A DNA stretch of 62,826 nt from the NCBI GenBank assembly GCA_017961575.1, contig JAGCXA010000004.1, positions 1 through 62,826 on the forward strand, written 5' to 3'. Below the pieces are notes generated by a model, which was not told the DNA's origin, ran no database searches, and saw only the letters and a list, made by a program, of their open reading frames with translations. This document shows, one piece after another, positions 55,179-62,826 of the stretch (its first letter is position 1; the number at the start of each line of letters is the position of its first letter). The translations under genes were made by a program, and so were the position numbers. The DNA comes from Clostridia bacterium (lineage in GTDB: Bacteria; Bacillota; Clostridia; Oscillospirales; CAG-272).

Positions 55179-57128
55179 TTATTCAAGCTCGAAAGCGCCG
55201 GTGTAGAGACGGTAATAGGTCCCCCTCGCGGCGATGAGTTCGGCGTGGCTGCCGCGCTCGATGATCCGCCCGTGGTCGAGCACCATAATGACGTCGGAGT
55301 TCATGACCGTCGAGAGTCGGTGCGCGATGACGAAGACGGTGCGTCCCTCCATCAGTTTATCCATCCCGCGCTGGACGATCGCCTCGGTGCGGGTGTCGAT
55401 GGAACTGGTCGCCTCGTCGAGGATCATGACCGGGGGATCGGCGATCGCGGCGCGCGCGATCGAGATCAGCTGACGCTGTCCCTGCGAGAGGTTGGCGCCG
55501 TTCTCGGTGAGCAGCGTGTCGTACCCGTCGGGGAGCCGCGTGATGAAATCGTCGGCGCCGGCGAGTTTCGCCGCCTCGACGCACTCGTCGTCCGTGGCGT
55601 CGAGCCGCCCGTAACGGATGTTGTCCATCACCGTCCCGGTGAAGAGGTTGGTCTCCTGCAAAACGATGCCGAGACTGCGGCGGAGATCGGATTTTTTGAT
55701 CTTGTTGACGTTGATCCCGTCGTAGCGGATCTTACCGTCGGCGATGTCGTAGTAGCGGTTGATGAGGTTGGTGATCGTGGTCTTTCCCGCTCCCGTCGCT
55801 CCGACGAAGGCGACCTTCTGCCCCGGTTCCGCCGTGACGGTCACGTCGTGGAGCACCGGCTTTCCTTCCTCGTAGGCAAAGTCGACCCCGGTGAGCCGCA
55901 CGTCGCCGCGGAGCCGCGTGTAGGTCAGCGTACCGTCGCCGTGCGGGTGTTTCCACGCCCAGATCCCGGTGCGTTCCTTACACTCGACGAGATTGCCCTC
56001 GCCGTCGGTCTTCGCGTTGACGAGGGTCACGTAGCCGTCGTCCACCTCGGGAGATTCGTCCATCAGCTCGAAGATGCGTCCCGCGCCGGCGGCGCCCATC
56101 ACGATCGAGTTGATCTGCTGGGAGAAGTTGTTGATGTTTCCGGTGAACTGCTTGGTCATCGTGAGGAACGGGATCACGAGGTCGATCGTGAACGGCATCC
56201 CCGAGATCGAGACGTTCGTCAAGCCGGAGATCAGAAAGATCCCGCCGACCGTCGCGCAGAGAACGTAGAGAATGTTCCCGATGTTCATAATGATCGGTCC
56301 GAGGCAGTTGGCGTAGGCGTGCGCCTTGAAACTGTCCTCGTAGAGTTCGTCGTTGATCCGGTCGAACTCGGTCTTGCTCTTCTCCTCGTGGCAGAAGACC
56401 TTGACGACCTTTTCGCCGTTCATGATCTCCTGAATGAAGCCCTCGTTTCTGCCCATCGAGCGTTGCTGACGGACGAAGAAGCGCGCCGATCCGCCGCCGA
56501 TCTTCCGCGAGACGAGGAACATCGCGACGACCCCCGCGAGGATAATCAGCGTCATCCACACGCTGAACCAGAGCATAATCCCGAGCACGGTCAGAACGAT
56601 CACGCTCGATTGGATCAAGCTCGGAAACGCCTGCGAGATCAACTGGCGCAGGGTGTCGATGTCGTTGGTGTAGTAACTCATCACGTCGCCGTGCTTGTGC
56701 GAGTCGAAGAAGCTGACCGGCAGGTTCTGCATGCTGTCGAACATCTTACGGCGCATCTTATCAAGGAAGCCCTGCGTGATGATCGCCATCATCTGCGACT
56801 GGAAGGTGATGAAGATCACCGAAGAGACGTAGAGCGCGATCAGGATCCCGACGATCGGCACGATCTCCGCCGCCGCCTCGGTCCAGGAGGTATTCCCGTC
56901 CCCGACGTACGCGGTCACGACCGCGAGCACCTTTTGCAAGAAGAGCGACGGGATCGAGGAAACGACAGCCGACAGGATCATAAACACGATCGAGATCGGC
57001 AGCATCACGGGATAGGCGCGGAACAGGTTTCCGAGTATCCGTTTCAGCACCTTCATGCTGAACGCGGGGCGACGCCCGGAGTACGCGCCCGTTCGGACGG
57101 CTCCGCGGGTAGGCATCGGTCTCGGCAT
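55179..57128 (-). CDS. ABC exporter, fused membrane and ATPase domains (subunit 2)
   Basis: The 649-residue protein is a type IV (MsbA/LmrA-like) half transporter: a basic N-terminus, six membrane helices to about residue 370 (including MLPISIVFMILSAVVSSIPSLF), an insert with VECKERTGIWAWKHP, and an ATPase domain with Walker A GATGAGKTT, signature LSQGQRQL and Walker B VMILDEATSSID. With the upstream half it would form a heterodimer such as BmrCD/LmrCD, exporting drugs, lipids or peptides. ATG 57128 follows the partner stop by one base, with AAAGGAGG upstream. Confidence 0.93.
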   Translation of the reverse strand: MPRPMPTRGAVRTGAYSGRRPAFSMKVLKRILGNLFRAYPVMLPISIVFMILSAVVSSIPSLFLQKVLAVVTAYVGDGNTSWTEAAAEIVPIVGILIALYVSSVIFITFQSQMMAIITQGFLDKMRRKMFDSMQNLPVSFFDSHKHGDVMSYYTNDIDTLRQLISQAFPSLIQSSVIVLTVLGIMLWFSVWMTLIILAGVVAMFLVSRKIGGGSARFFVRQQRSMGRNEGFIQEIMNGEKVVKVFCHEEKSKTEFDRINDELYEDSFKAHAYANCLGPIIMNIGNILYVLCATVGGIFLISGLTNVSISGMPFTIDLVIPFLTMTKQFTGNINNFSQQINSIVMGAAGAGRIFELMDESPEVDDGYVTLVNAKTDGEGNLVECKERTGIWAWKHPHGDGTLTYTRLRGDVRLTGVDFAYEEGKPVLHDVTVTAEPGQKVAFVGATGAGKTTITNLINRYYDIADGKIRYDGINVNKIKKSDLRRSLGIVLQETNLFTGTVMDNIRYGRLDATDDECVEAAKLAGADDFITRLPDGYDTLLTENGANLSQGQRQLISIARAAIADPPVMILDEATSSIDTRTEAIVQRGMDKLMEGRTVFVIAHRLSTVMNSDVIMVLDHGRIIERGSHAELIAARGTYYRLYTGAFELE

Positions 57129-57129
57129 C

Positions 57130-58884
57130 TCAGATCGCCTCCTTTCCGTCGGGGGCGGCGCTCGCCGTCTGCTGTTCGTAGATCTCACGGTAGATGTCGC
57201 AGCCGGAAAGCAACTCTTCGTGCGTGCCCGCGGCGGCGATCCGTCCGTTCTCCATCACGCAGATCAGGTCGGCGTCCATAACCGACGCGACCCGCTGGGC
57301 GATGATGAGTTTCGTGGTGTCGGGAATGTAGTCCCTGAATCCCTGCCGGATCAGGGCGTCGGTGTGCGTATCGACGGCGCTCGTCGAATCGTCGAGGATC
57401 AGGATCTTCGGGCGTTTGAGCAACGCCCGCGCGATGCAGAGACGCTGTTTCTGCCCGCCCGACACGTTGGTGCCGCCCTGCTCGATCTTGGTCTCGTATC
57501 CGTCGGGGAAACTGCGGATGAATTCGTCCGCCTGCGCGAGCCGACACGCCTCGGCGATCTCCTCGTCGGTGGCGTCGGGGTTGCCCCAGAGCAGATTCTC
57601 CTTGATCGTACCCGAGAAGAGCAGATTCTTCTGCAAGACCATCGCGACCGAATCGCGGAGCGTTTCGGTATCGTAGTCGCGGACGTCGCGTCCGCCGACG
57701 CGGACGGCGCCCTCGGTGACGTCGTAGAGCCGCGGGATCAGCTGCACCAGCGTCGATTTACCGGATCCCGTACCGCCGAGGATCCCGACGGTCATCCCCG
57801 ATCCGATATGCAGATCGACCTCCGACAGCGCGTCCTTGTGCGCCGCGGCGGAGTATTTGAAGGAAACGCCGTCGAAATCGACCGATCCGTTCGCGACCTC
57901 GCGGACGGGGTTTTCCGGATCGCGAAGGGTCGGCACCTCGCGCAGTACCTCGTCGATCCGGCGCGCCGACTCGGCGGAGATGGTCAGCGTGACGAAGATC
58001 ATCGTCAGCATCATCAACTGCATCATCACCTGGAAGCCGTAGGTGATCATCGCGGACATCTGTCCGACGTCGATCCGGGCGCCTCCGCTGCGGATCACGA
58101 TGTAGGATCCGAACAGAAGCACGAAGACCAGATTGAAATAGATGCAACTCTGCATCAGGGGGGAGTTGATCGCGACGATCCGCTCCGCGTGGGTGAAATC
58201 GCGTTTGATGTCGCCCGCCGCGCGGCCGAACTTCTCTTTTTCGTGTTCCTCACGGGCAAAGCCCTTGACGACCCGCATCCCGCGCACGTTCTCTTCGATC
58301 GACTCGTTCAGCCGATCGTATTTGCGGAAAACGCGCCGGAACGCCGGCATCGCCGCCCGCGCGACGAGGAAGAATCCGCCGCCGAGAATCGGGATGATGA
58401 CGACGAAGGTCAGGGCGAGTTCCCGCGCCATAACGAACGCCATTACGATCGAGAAGATCAGCATCAGGGGCGCGCGGATCGCGATTCGGATCAGCATCAT
58501 GAACGACATCTGGACGTTCGCCGTGTCGGTCGTCATCCGCGTCACGAGAGACGCGGAATTGAACTTGTCGATGTTGTCGAACGAGAAGGTCTGCACGCGC
58601 GAGAACACGTCGTGGCGCAGGTTGCGGGCGAATCCCGCCGACGCTTTCGCGCTGGTGTAGCCCGCGATCCCCCCGCAGGAAAGCGACAGAATCGCCATCC
58701 CGACGAGCAGTCCCCCGAACCGGAAGACCTCGGAGAGCGCCGCGCCCTCTTTCAGCGCGTTGAGCAGGTTTGCGGTGATGAAGGGGATGAAACACTCGAT
58801 CACGGCTTCCAATACGATGAAAAGGAAGGTCAGGATCGTCGGGCGCTTGAATTCCCGAACGCACCCCGCAAGACGTCTTAACAT
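57130..58884 (-). CDS. ABC exporter, fused membrane and ATPase domains (subunit 1)
   Basis: The 584-residue half transporter has six helices (to about 330) and an ATPase domain with Walker A GGTGSGKST, signature VSGGQKQRLCIARAL and Walker B ILILDDSTSAVD. Asp in place of the catalytic Glu after Walker B (LDDS) marks it as the degenerate half of a heterodimeric exporter; the partner has the canonical Glu. ATG 58884 follows GGAAAGGATA and fits the predicted transcript; an ATG at 58941 would leave almost no leader. It is the first gene of the pair. Confidence 0.93.
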   Translation of the reverse strand: MLRRLAGCVREFKRPTILTFLFIVLEAVIECFIPFITANLLNALKEGAALSEVFRFGGLLVGMAILSLSCGGIAGYTSAKASAGFARNLRHDVFSRVQTFSFDNIDKFNSASLVTRMTTDTANVQMSFMMLIRIAIRAPLMLIFSIVMAFVMARELALTFVVIIPILGGGFFLVARAAMPAFRRVFRKYDRLNESIEENVRGMRVVKGFAREEHEKEKFGRAAGDIKRDFTHAERIVAINSPLMQSCIYFNLVFVLLFGSYIVIRSGGARIDVGQMSAMITYGFQVMMQLMMLTMIFVTLTISAESARRIDEVLREVPTLRDPENPVREVANGSVDFDGVSFKYSAAAHKDALSEVDLHIGSGMTVGILGGTGSGKSTLVQLIPRLYDVTEGAVRVGGRDVRDYDTETLRDSVAMVLQKNLLFSGTIKENLLWGNPDATDEEIAEACRLAQADEFIRSFPDGYETKIEQGGTNVSGGQKQRLCIARALLKRPKILILDDSTSAVDTHTDALIRQGFRDYIPDTTKLIIAQRVASVMDADLICVMENGRIAAAGTHEELLSGCDIYREIYEQQTASAAPDGKEAI

Positions 58885-58952
58885 ACGGTTTATCCTTTCC
58901 GGCGCACCCCCCGAAACGGAGATGGTTGCGCGCGCAATCATTTGACTTTTCT

Positions 58953-58981
58953 ATTATAGTGACTTCCGCGTGAAAAATCAA
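58953..58981 (-). promoter_or_regulatory. Sigma-A promoter of the ABC exporter operon
   Basis: TTGATT (58976-58981), 17 bases, TATAAT (58953-58958) on the minus strand. A TTGCGCGCGCAA palindrome (58926-58937) lies about ten bases into the leader. Confidence 0.8.
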
Positions 58982-59056
58982 GAAGCAAAGTGTGAACAAT
59001 CGGTTTTTTTCGTCGTCTCCCGCACCGCGTTCCGATTTTTCCGGCGGAATGGATAT

Positions 59057-59348
59057 GATCCGCCCCCGTCGTTCCAAATCCGCACGAAGTGCGGTATGTA
59101 ATCCACCCGCCGCGCGGGCGGTATGTAATTGCGCCGCAGGCGCGTATGTAATCTGCGCGCTTGCGCGCAGTATGTGATCCGCCCCCGTCGTTCCAAATCC
59201 GCACGGAGTGCGGTATGTAATCCACCCGCCGCGCGGGCGGTATGTAATTGCGCCGCAGGCGCGTATGTAATCTGCGCGCTTGCGCGCAGTATGTGATCCG
59301 CTTGCCCCGCAAGCGGTATGTAGTTGCGGCGTCAGCCGCATACGTACT
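59057..59348. repeat. Hairpin array B: tandem 119-base repeat of palindromes joined by an 8-base linker
   Basis: Two tandem copies (59057-59175 and 59176-59294) differ at one base, followed by a diverged partial copy. Each full copy contains the hairpins CCGCAC/GTGCGG (first at 59080-59094), CC-a-CCCGC/GCGGG-c-GG (59103-59121), GCGCC/GGCGC (59131-59143) and CTGCGCGC/GCGCGCAG (59153-59170). Each is followed by TATGTAAT or TATGTGAT. The last part adds CCGCTTGC/GCAAGCGG and TGCGGC/GCCGCA with linkers TATGTAGT and TACGTACT. It is upstream of the ABC exporter promoter and has no coding character. Confidence 0.92.
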
Positions 59349-59362
59349 CCGCTTCTGTCGTT

Positions 59363-59482
59363 CTTGCCTCCCCAACGGGGGAGGGGGACCGCGTCAGCGG
59401 TGGAAGGGGCTTTTGTCGTTGACTGTCGGACGCCCCTTCCGTCACGGCAAGCCGCGCCACCTCCCCCACGGGGGGAGGCAAG
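59363..59482. repeat. 120-base long inverted repeat (CTTGCCTCCCC element)
   Basis: CTTGCCTCCCC (59363-59373) and GGGGAGGCAAG (59472-59482) form the ends. The arms of about 50 bases are imperfectly complementary throughout and end at GGAAGGGGC / GCCCCTTCC around a 20-base centre. Each arm holds its own small hairpin (CCGC-gtca-GCGG; CGG-cttg-CCG). It is a MITE-like shape. 59483-59595 holds further hairpins (TCGCCC/GGGCGA, AGCCGC/GCGGCT) and no gene. Confidence 0.75.
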
Positions 59483-59595
59483 ATACGTCGCCCTGCGGGC
59501 GAATGACTGCGCATTGCGACGGATTCCGTACCAAGCCGCAAGCGGCTCGGATGCGGGAACGGACGGAGCGGAACCGAAAGGACGGCGGTCACAGA

Positions 59596-59623
59596 AAAAG
59601 CACCCGCCGAGGCAGGTGCTTTT
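59596..59623 (-). terminator. Terminator after rplQ
   Basis: AAAAGCACC (59596-59604) pairs with GGTGCTTTT (59615-59623), extended by GCC/GGC after one mismatch. On the minus strand TTTTTC-type sequence follows. Confidence 0.8.
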
Positions 59624-59630
59624 CGTTTTT

Positions 59631-60023
59631 TCAGTCGTTCTTTTCCGACGCTTCGGCGGCGGCGGGAGCCGCTTCCACGGGGGTCAGACGGATCTTCGCC
59701 ATCTCGGCTCCGTCTCCGCGACGGGGACCGAGTTTGTAGACCTGCGTGTAACCGCCGGTGCGGTCGGCGTAACGGGGACCGATCACCTTGAACAGTTTTC
59801 TCGCGACGTCCTTCTTCGTGATGAAGGAGAGCGCCTGACGGTAGGACGAGAGATCGTCCGGGGTCTTGGCGAGCGTAATCATTTTATCGGCAAGGGCGCT
59901 CACTTCCTTCGCTCTCGTGTAGGTGGTTTCCAGTTCCTCGTTTTCGAGGAGATAGGTCACCAGCCCGCGGAGCATGGATTTGCGTTGCGCCGTCGTTCTG
60001 CCGAGTTTTCTGGTTCCGGGCAT
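59631..60023 (-). CDS. rplQ: Ribosomal protein bL17
   Basis: The 130-residue protein begins [21 protein letters not shown], the standard bL17 N-terminus, with [17 protein letters not shown] and [20 protein letters not shown]. The C-terminal Ala/Glu tail ([13 protein letters not shown]) extends it slightly. It is a large-subunit protein near the exit tunnel and ends the rpsM-rpsK-rpsD-rpoA-rplQ operon, with AGGAGG upstream. Confidence 0.97.
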   Translation of the reverse strand: MPGTRKLGRTTAQRKSMLRGLVTYLLENEELETTYTRAKEVSALADKMITLAKTPDDLSSYRQALSFITKKDVARKLFKVIGPRYADRTGGYTQVYKLGPRRGDGAEMAKIRLTPVEAAPAAAEASEKND

Positions 60024-60045
60024 TTCAGATTAAACCTCCTGTCGA

Positions 60046-61020
60046 TTATTCTTCGACCCGTTTGAGTTCGAGGCCGAGAGAGTGCACCTTCTGGATCACT
60101 TCTTCAAGCGATTTCCGTCCGAGGTTTCTGACCTTGATCATATCCTCTTCGGTGCGGTTGATAAGATCCCCCACGGTGTCAATGCCGGCGCGTTTCAGGC
60201 AGTTGAAACTGCGCACCGACAGGTCAAGTTCCTCAATGGGCATCCCAAGAATGTCGTTTCCGCCGCTCCTCTCCGGGGACTGGATGATCGGCACGCCGGT
60301 TCCGGCGTCGGACAGATCCATGAAGAGGCTGAGATGTTCGTTGAGAATCTTGGCGGCGAGAGAAATCGCCTCCTGCGCCGTGATCGTTCCGTTGGTCAGA
60401 ACCTTGATCGTCAGCTTGTCGAAATCGGTGATGTTGCCGACGCGGGTGTTCTCCACGTGATACTCCACCTTGTAAACCGGGGTGAAGATCGAGTCGGTGA
60501 AGATCGTCCCGATGGGGGCGCTGGTGTTACCGGTCTCGTCAAGATAATTCTGCTTGTTCTTTTCCTGCGAAACGTATCCGCGGCCGGAGCCGAACGTCAG
60601 TTCCATGTAGAACCGGCTGTTCTCGCTGACCGTCGCGATGTGGTGGGTGGGGTTCAGGATCTCGACGTCGGCGTCGGGCATAATGTCGCCGGCGGTCACG
60701 TCGCAGGGACCCGTCACGTCGAGAACGACGGTTTTCGAGCCGGGGACGTGGAGTTTCGCGATGATGCCCTTCACGTTCAGAACGATCTCGGGAACGTCCT
60801 CTTTGACGCCGTCGACGGTTGAGATCTCGTGAAGCACGCCTTCGATCTTGATGCTGGTGGCGGCGTATCCCGCCAGAGTGCTGAGGAGCACCCGGCGCAG
60901 GGAGTTGCCGAGCGTCGTGCCGTATCCTCTTTCGAGAGGTTCGATCACAAACTCGCCTTCGCTGCCGTTTTCGTTAAAAGAGGTTGTGATTTTCGGCTTT
61001 TCAATGACAATATCAATCAT
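60046..61020 (-). CDS. rpoA: RNA polymerase alpha subunit
   Basis: The 324-residue protein has the alpha N-terminal dimerisation domain ([24 protein letters not shown]) and the C-terminal DNA-binding domain ([34 protein letters not shown]). ATG 61020 is chosen because GGAGGAGG lies 14-21 bases upstream and the product then starts MIDIVIEKP; an upstream in-frame ATG at 61041 overlaps that site. It lies between rpsD and rplQ, as usual in Clostridia. Confidence 0.98.
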   Translation of the reverse strand: MIDIVIEKPKITTSFNENGSEGEFVIEPLERGYGTTLGNSLRRVLLSTLAGYAATSIKIEGVLHEISTVDGVKEDVPEIVLNVKGIIAKLHVPGSKTVVLDVTGPCDVTAGDIMPDADVEILNPTHHIATVSENSRFYMELTFGSGRGYVSQEKNKQNYLDETGNTSAPIGTIFTDSIFTPVYKVEYHVENTRVGNITDFDKLTIKVLTNGTITAQEAISLAAKILNEHLSLFMDLSDAGTGVPIIQSPERSGGNDILGMPIEELDLSVRSFNCLKRAGIDTVGDLINRTEEDMIKVRNLGRKSLEEVIQKVHSLGLELKRVEE

Positions 61021-61145
61021 TCTGGGTAAATCCTCCTCCATAATTCATTTTGTGGGTTCCGATCCCGCCAATGGGGATATAAGAGAACGCGAAACGATGT
61101 TGATCCCGAACGAAGCCGACGCCCCGTTCGTGTGACGGAGGCGTA

Positions 61146-61772
61146 TTACTTCGAATAGAGTTCAACGATCAGCTGCTCGTTGATTTCGAAATCGATATCT
61201 TCTCTTGCGGGCATAGCGACGACCTTCGCGGTCAGATTCGCAGAGTTGACGTCGAGCCACTTCGGCTTCACAGCCGATTCGACCGTCTCCGCAAGTTCCT
61301 TGATCTTCGCCTTTTCACGGCTGGATTCCTTCACCGCGATCACGTCGCCCGGCTTCACGAGGAGCGAGGGGATGGTGACCTTCTTGCCGTTGACGGTGAA
61401 ATGGCCGTGCAGAACGAGCTGACGCGCTTCCTTGCGGCTGTTCGCCATACCCATCCGGTAGACGGTGTTGTCCATACGGCGTTCGAGGAGGATCAGAAGA
61501 TTCTCACCCGTGATGCCTTCCTTCTTCTCGGCGAGCTGATAGTACAGACCGAACTGCTTTTCCAGCAGACCGTAGTAGCGTCTGACCTTCTGTTTCTCGC
61601 GGAGCTGCATCCCGTATTCGCCGATCTTCTTGCGCGCGGCGCCGTGCTGACCGGGAGCGACGCTTCTCGCTTCAAAGGAGCACTTGCCGGAAACGCATCT
61701 GTCGCCTTTCAGAAAGAGCTTGCAGCCCTCTCTGCGGCATTGTTTGCAACTGGGTCCAGTATATCTTGCCAT
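61146..61772 (-). CDS. rpsD: Ribosomal protein uS4 (zinc-binding form)
   Basis: The 208-residue protein has [23 protein letters not shown] with four cysteines (C9, C12, C17 plus C26/C31 region), the zinc-binding C+ form of uS4, then the S4 domain ([23 protein letters not shown]). It is a primary 16S rRNA-binding protein. Its place between rpsK and rpoA is typical of Clostridia rather than Bacillus, where rpsD is separate. GGAAGGA precedes the ATG. Confidence 0.97.
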   Translation of the reverse strand: MARYTGPSCKQCRREGCKLFLKGDRCVSGKCSFEARSVAPGQHGAARKKIGEYGMQLREKQKVRRYYGLLEKQFGLYYQLAEKKEGITGENLLILLERRMDNTVYRMGMANSRKEARQLVLHGHFTVNGKKVTIPSLLVKPGDVIAVKESSREKAKIKELAETVESAVKPKWLDVNSANLTAKVVAMPAREDIDFEINEQLIVELYSK

Positions 61773-61792
61773 ATTCGTATCCTTCCTTTCGA

Positions 61793-62197
61793 TTAAACCC
61801 GACGGCGTTTCGGAGGACGGCAGCCGTTATGAGGGATCGGCGTCACGTCCTTGATGAGCGTGATGTCGAGTCCGGCGGTCTGAAGCGCGCGGATCGCCGC
61901 CTCACGACCCGATCCGGGGCCGCGGACGAACACCTCGACGGTCTTCATCCCCTGATCGATCGCCAATTTCGCGGCGTGCTCGGCGGCGGTCTGAGCGGCG
62001 TAGGGGGTCGATTTTCTCGAACCCTTGAAGCCCATCTCACCCGCGGACGCCCACGAGATGGTGGCGCCGGTCACGTCGGTGATCGTCACGATGGTGTTGT
62101 TGAAAGTGGAACGGATATGCGCCGCGCCCTTTTCAACGTTCTTTTTCTCGCGGCGTTTCTTGGTGACTTTTTTAGCGGCGGTTGCTTTCGTAGCCAT
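61793..62197 (-). CDS. rpsK: Ribosomal protein uS11
   Basis: The 134-residue protein has the uS11 core: [37 protein letters not shown] in its first half and the C-terminal [16 protein letters not shown]. It forms part of the 30S platform. The N-terminus is a Lys/Ala-rich extension. AAGGAGTGAG precedes the ATG; rpsM ends 16 bases before. Confidence 0.98.
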   Translation of the reverse strand: MATKATAAKKVTKKRREKKNVEKGAAHIRSTFNNTIVTITDVTGATISWASAGEMGFKGSRKSTPYAAQTAAEHAAKLAIDQGMKTVEVFVRGPGSGREAAIRALQTAGLDITLIKDVTPIPHNGCRPPKRRRV

Positions 62198-62213
62198 TCT
62201 TCGTTCTCACTCC

Positions 62214-62582
62214 TTACTTCTTCTTGTTCGCAATGGTCTTCGCCGGACCTTTTCTGGTTCTGGCGTTGGTCTTGGTTCTCTGCCCGCGGACGGGAAGACC
62301 CTTTCTGTGACGGATCCCCTGGTAGCAGTTGATCTCGACCTTGTTCTTGATGTTCAGCGCGACGTCACGGCGGAGGTCGCCCTCGACGTGATAGTTCGCC
62401 TCGATCTCGTCACGGAGTTTCGCGATGTCCGATTCGGTCAGATCCTTCGCGCGCGTGTCGGGGTCGATGCCGGTCTTCGCCAGGATGTCCTGCGCGCTTT
62501 TCAGCCCGATGCCGTAAATATAGGTCAGGGCGATCTCGACGCGCTTGTTGTTGGGGATATCCACACCTGCAATACGAGCCAT
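62214..62582 (-). CDS. rpsM: Ribosomal protein uS13
   Basis: The 122-residue protein begins [26 protein letters not shown] and ends with the basic tail [17 protein letters not shown], both diagnostic of uS13. It sits in the head of the 30S subunit and contacts the P-site tRNA and the large subunit. AAGGAGAGAG precedes the ATG. Confidence 0.98.
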   Translation of the reverse strand: MARIAGVDIPNNKRVEIALTYIYGIGLKSAQDILAKTGIDPDTRAKDLTESDIAKLRDEIEANYHVEGDLRRDVALNIKNKVEINCYQGIRHRKGLPVRGQRTKTNARTRKGPAKTIANKKK

Positions 62583-62609
62583 TAGTTCTCTCTCCTTTTC
62601 TTACTCGAA

Positions 62610-62723
62610 TCAGCCCTGTCTCTGCTTATGCTTGGGATTCTCGCAGATGACCATTACGCGGCCTTTTCTTTTGATGATTTTGCACTTCTCGCAAATCTTT
62701 TTCACGGAAGGTTTTACTTTCAT
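62610..62723 (-). CDS. rpmJ: Ribosomal protein bL36
   Basis: A 37-residue product, [20 protein letters not shown] then [17 protein letters not shown], with three cysteines and one histidine (CxxC, C, H) as in the zinc-binding form of bL36. It lies 27 bases upstream of rpsM, with AAAGGAACGG before the ATG. Confidence 0.97.
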   Translation of the reverse strand: MKVKPSVKKICEKCKIIKRKGRVMVICENPKHKQRQG

Positions 62724-62744
62724 GTTATAACACCGTTCCTTTCG

Positions 62745-62826
62745 TTATTTTTTTCTCCAGGTGATCCGACCCTTGGTCAGATCGTAGACCGAGACCTCGA
62801 CGGTCACGGTGTCGCCCGGGAGAATC
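62745..62826 (-). CDS. infA: Translation initiation factor IF-1 (C-terminal end only)
   Basis: Only the last 26 codons are in the window. The residues ILPGDTVTVEVSVYDLTKG then RITWRKK match the C-terminus of IF-1 (the usual end is SPYDLTKGRITYR). It lies 21 bases before rpmJ, the normal order. Confidence 0.93.
   Translation of the reverse strand, partial: ILPGDTVTVEVSVYDLTKGRITWRKK

Noticed and set aside
59057..59348. CRISPR or tRNA cluster
   Set aside because: The 119-base period, palindromic content and absence of tRNA features (no TTC/acceptor pattern) do not fit either.
58250..59375. Overlapping minus-strand open frames through array B that encode repeated peptides such as DYIRACGAITYRPRGG
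   Set aside because: All three minus-strand frames are open only because the repeat lacks stop codons. There is no ribosome site, and part of the frame runs into the exporter gene in a wrong frame. The repeat structure explains the peptide repeats.

Overview
The window is about 62.8 kb of GC-rich chromosome from a Gram-positive bacterium, most likely an uncultured member of the Clostridia. The evidence is the gene order infA-rpmJ-rpsM-rpsK-rpsD-rpoA-rplQ, the rimP-nusA-rnpM-ylxQ-infB block, a DUF1836 protein, type II pantothenate kinase, a perfect CIRCE operator in front of clpB, and strong AGGAGG-type ribosome binding sites with consensus sigma-A promoters. I see no plasmid, phage, IS transposase, CRISPR array, tRNA or rRNA gene. 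No species can be named from the sequence alone.

Layout: 1-2447 holds a partial lipoprotein gene and rsmG with a BAX-inhibitor gene (minus). 2616-6805 is the glycolytic block pgk-tpiA and gap, around a DUF1836 gene. 6866-10363 has two tandem paralogous lipoproteins that join GWDK-type surface repeats to a polysaccharide deacetylase domain. 10364-11199 is an 836-base non-coding stretch packed with hairpin repeats. 11200-21824 (minus) contains a sugar-ABC ATPase gene and the translation/transcription operon rimP-nusA-rnpM-ylxQ-infB, followed by a pseudouridine synthase, tex and a PHP hydrolase. 21848-25064 (minus) links an acyl-CoA ligase, coaW and a CBS protein. 25166-28528 holds an AGCS symporter overlapping hom, and an M23 peptidase. 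28638-39512 (plus) is a long run: tldD, pmbA, a deacetylase, uvrB and two fused ATPase-permease ABC proteins. 39583-44001 (minus) carries three lipoproteins: a tyrosine phosphatase and two Cys-rich paralogs. 44238-48138 (minus) is an SPFH/zinc-ribbon operon ending in xpt. 48316-52527 (plus) has CIRCE-clpB and a lipoprotein nuclease/phosphatase. 52654-58884 (minus) has a TIM-barrel isomerase, an M32 carboxypeptidase and a two-gene ABC exporter. 58885-59630 is a second hairpin-repeat region. 59631-62826 (minus) is the end of the ribosomal protein/rpoA operon.

The genes are mostly housekeeping (glycolysis, translation, transcription, repair, CoA activation) with an unusually large set of secreted lipoproteins that share one N-terminal repeat module but carry different hydrolase domains. 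Eighteen of nineteen promoters I could place have exactly 17 bases between -35 and -10, and about eleven have a small hairpin very close to the predicted transcript start.

The best candidates for something undescribed are the two non-coding repeat regions. Each contains arrays of short near-perfect hairpins separated by a fixed 8-base linker (AATGATGT near 10.4 kb, TATGTAAT near 59.1 kb). The hairpin stems differ in sequence from one to the next but stay paired. Nearby inverted copies keep identical flanks and loops while their stems are completely different yet still self-complementary. I cannot search databases here, so whether these families are already catalogued is unknown.
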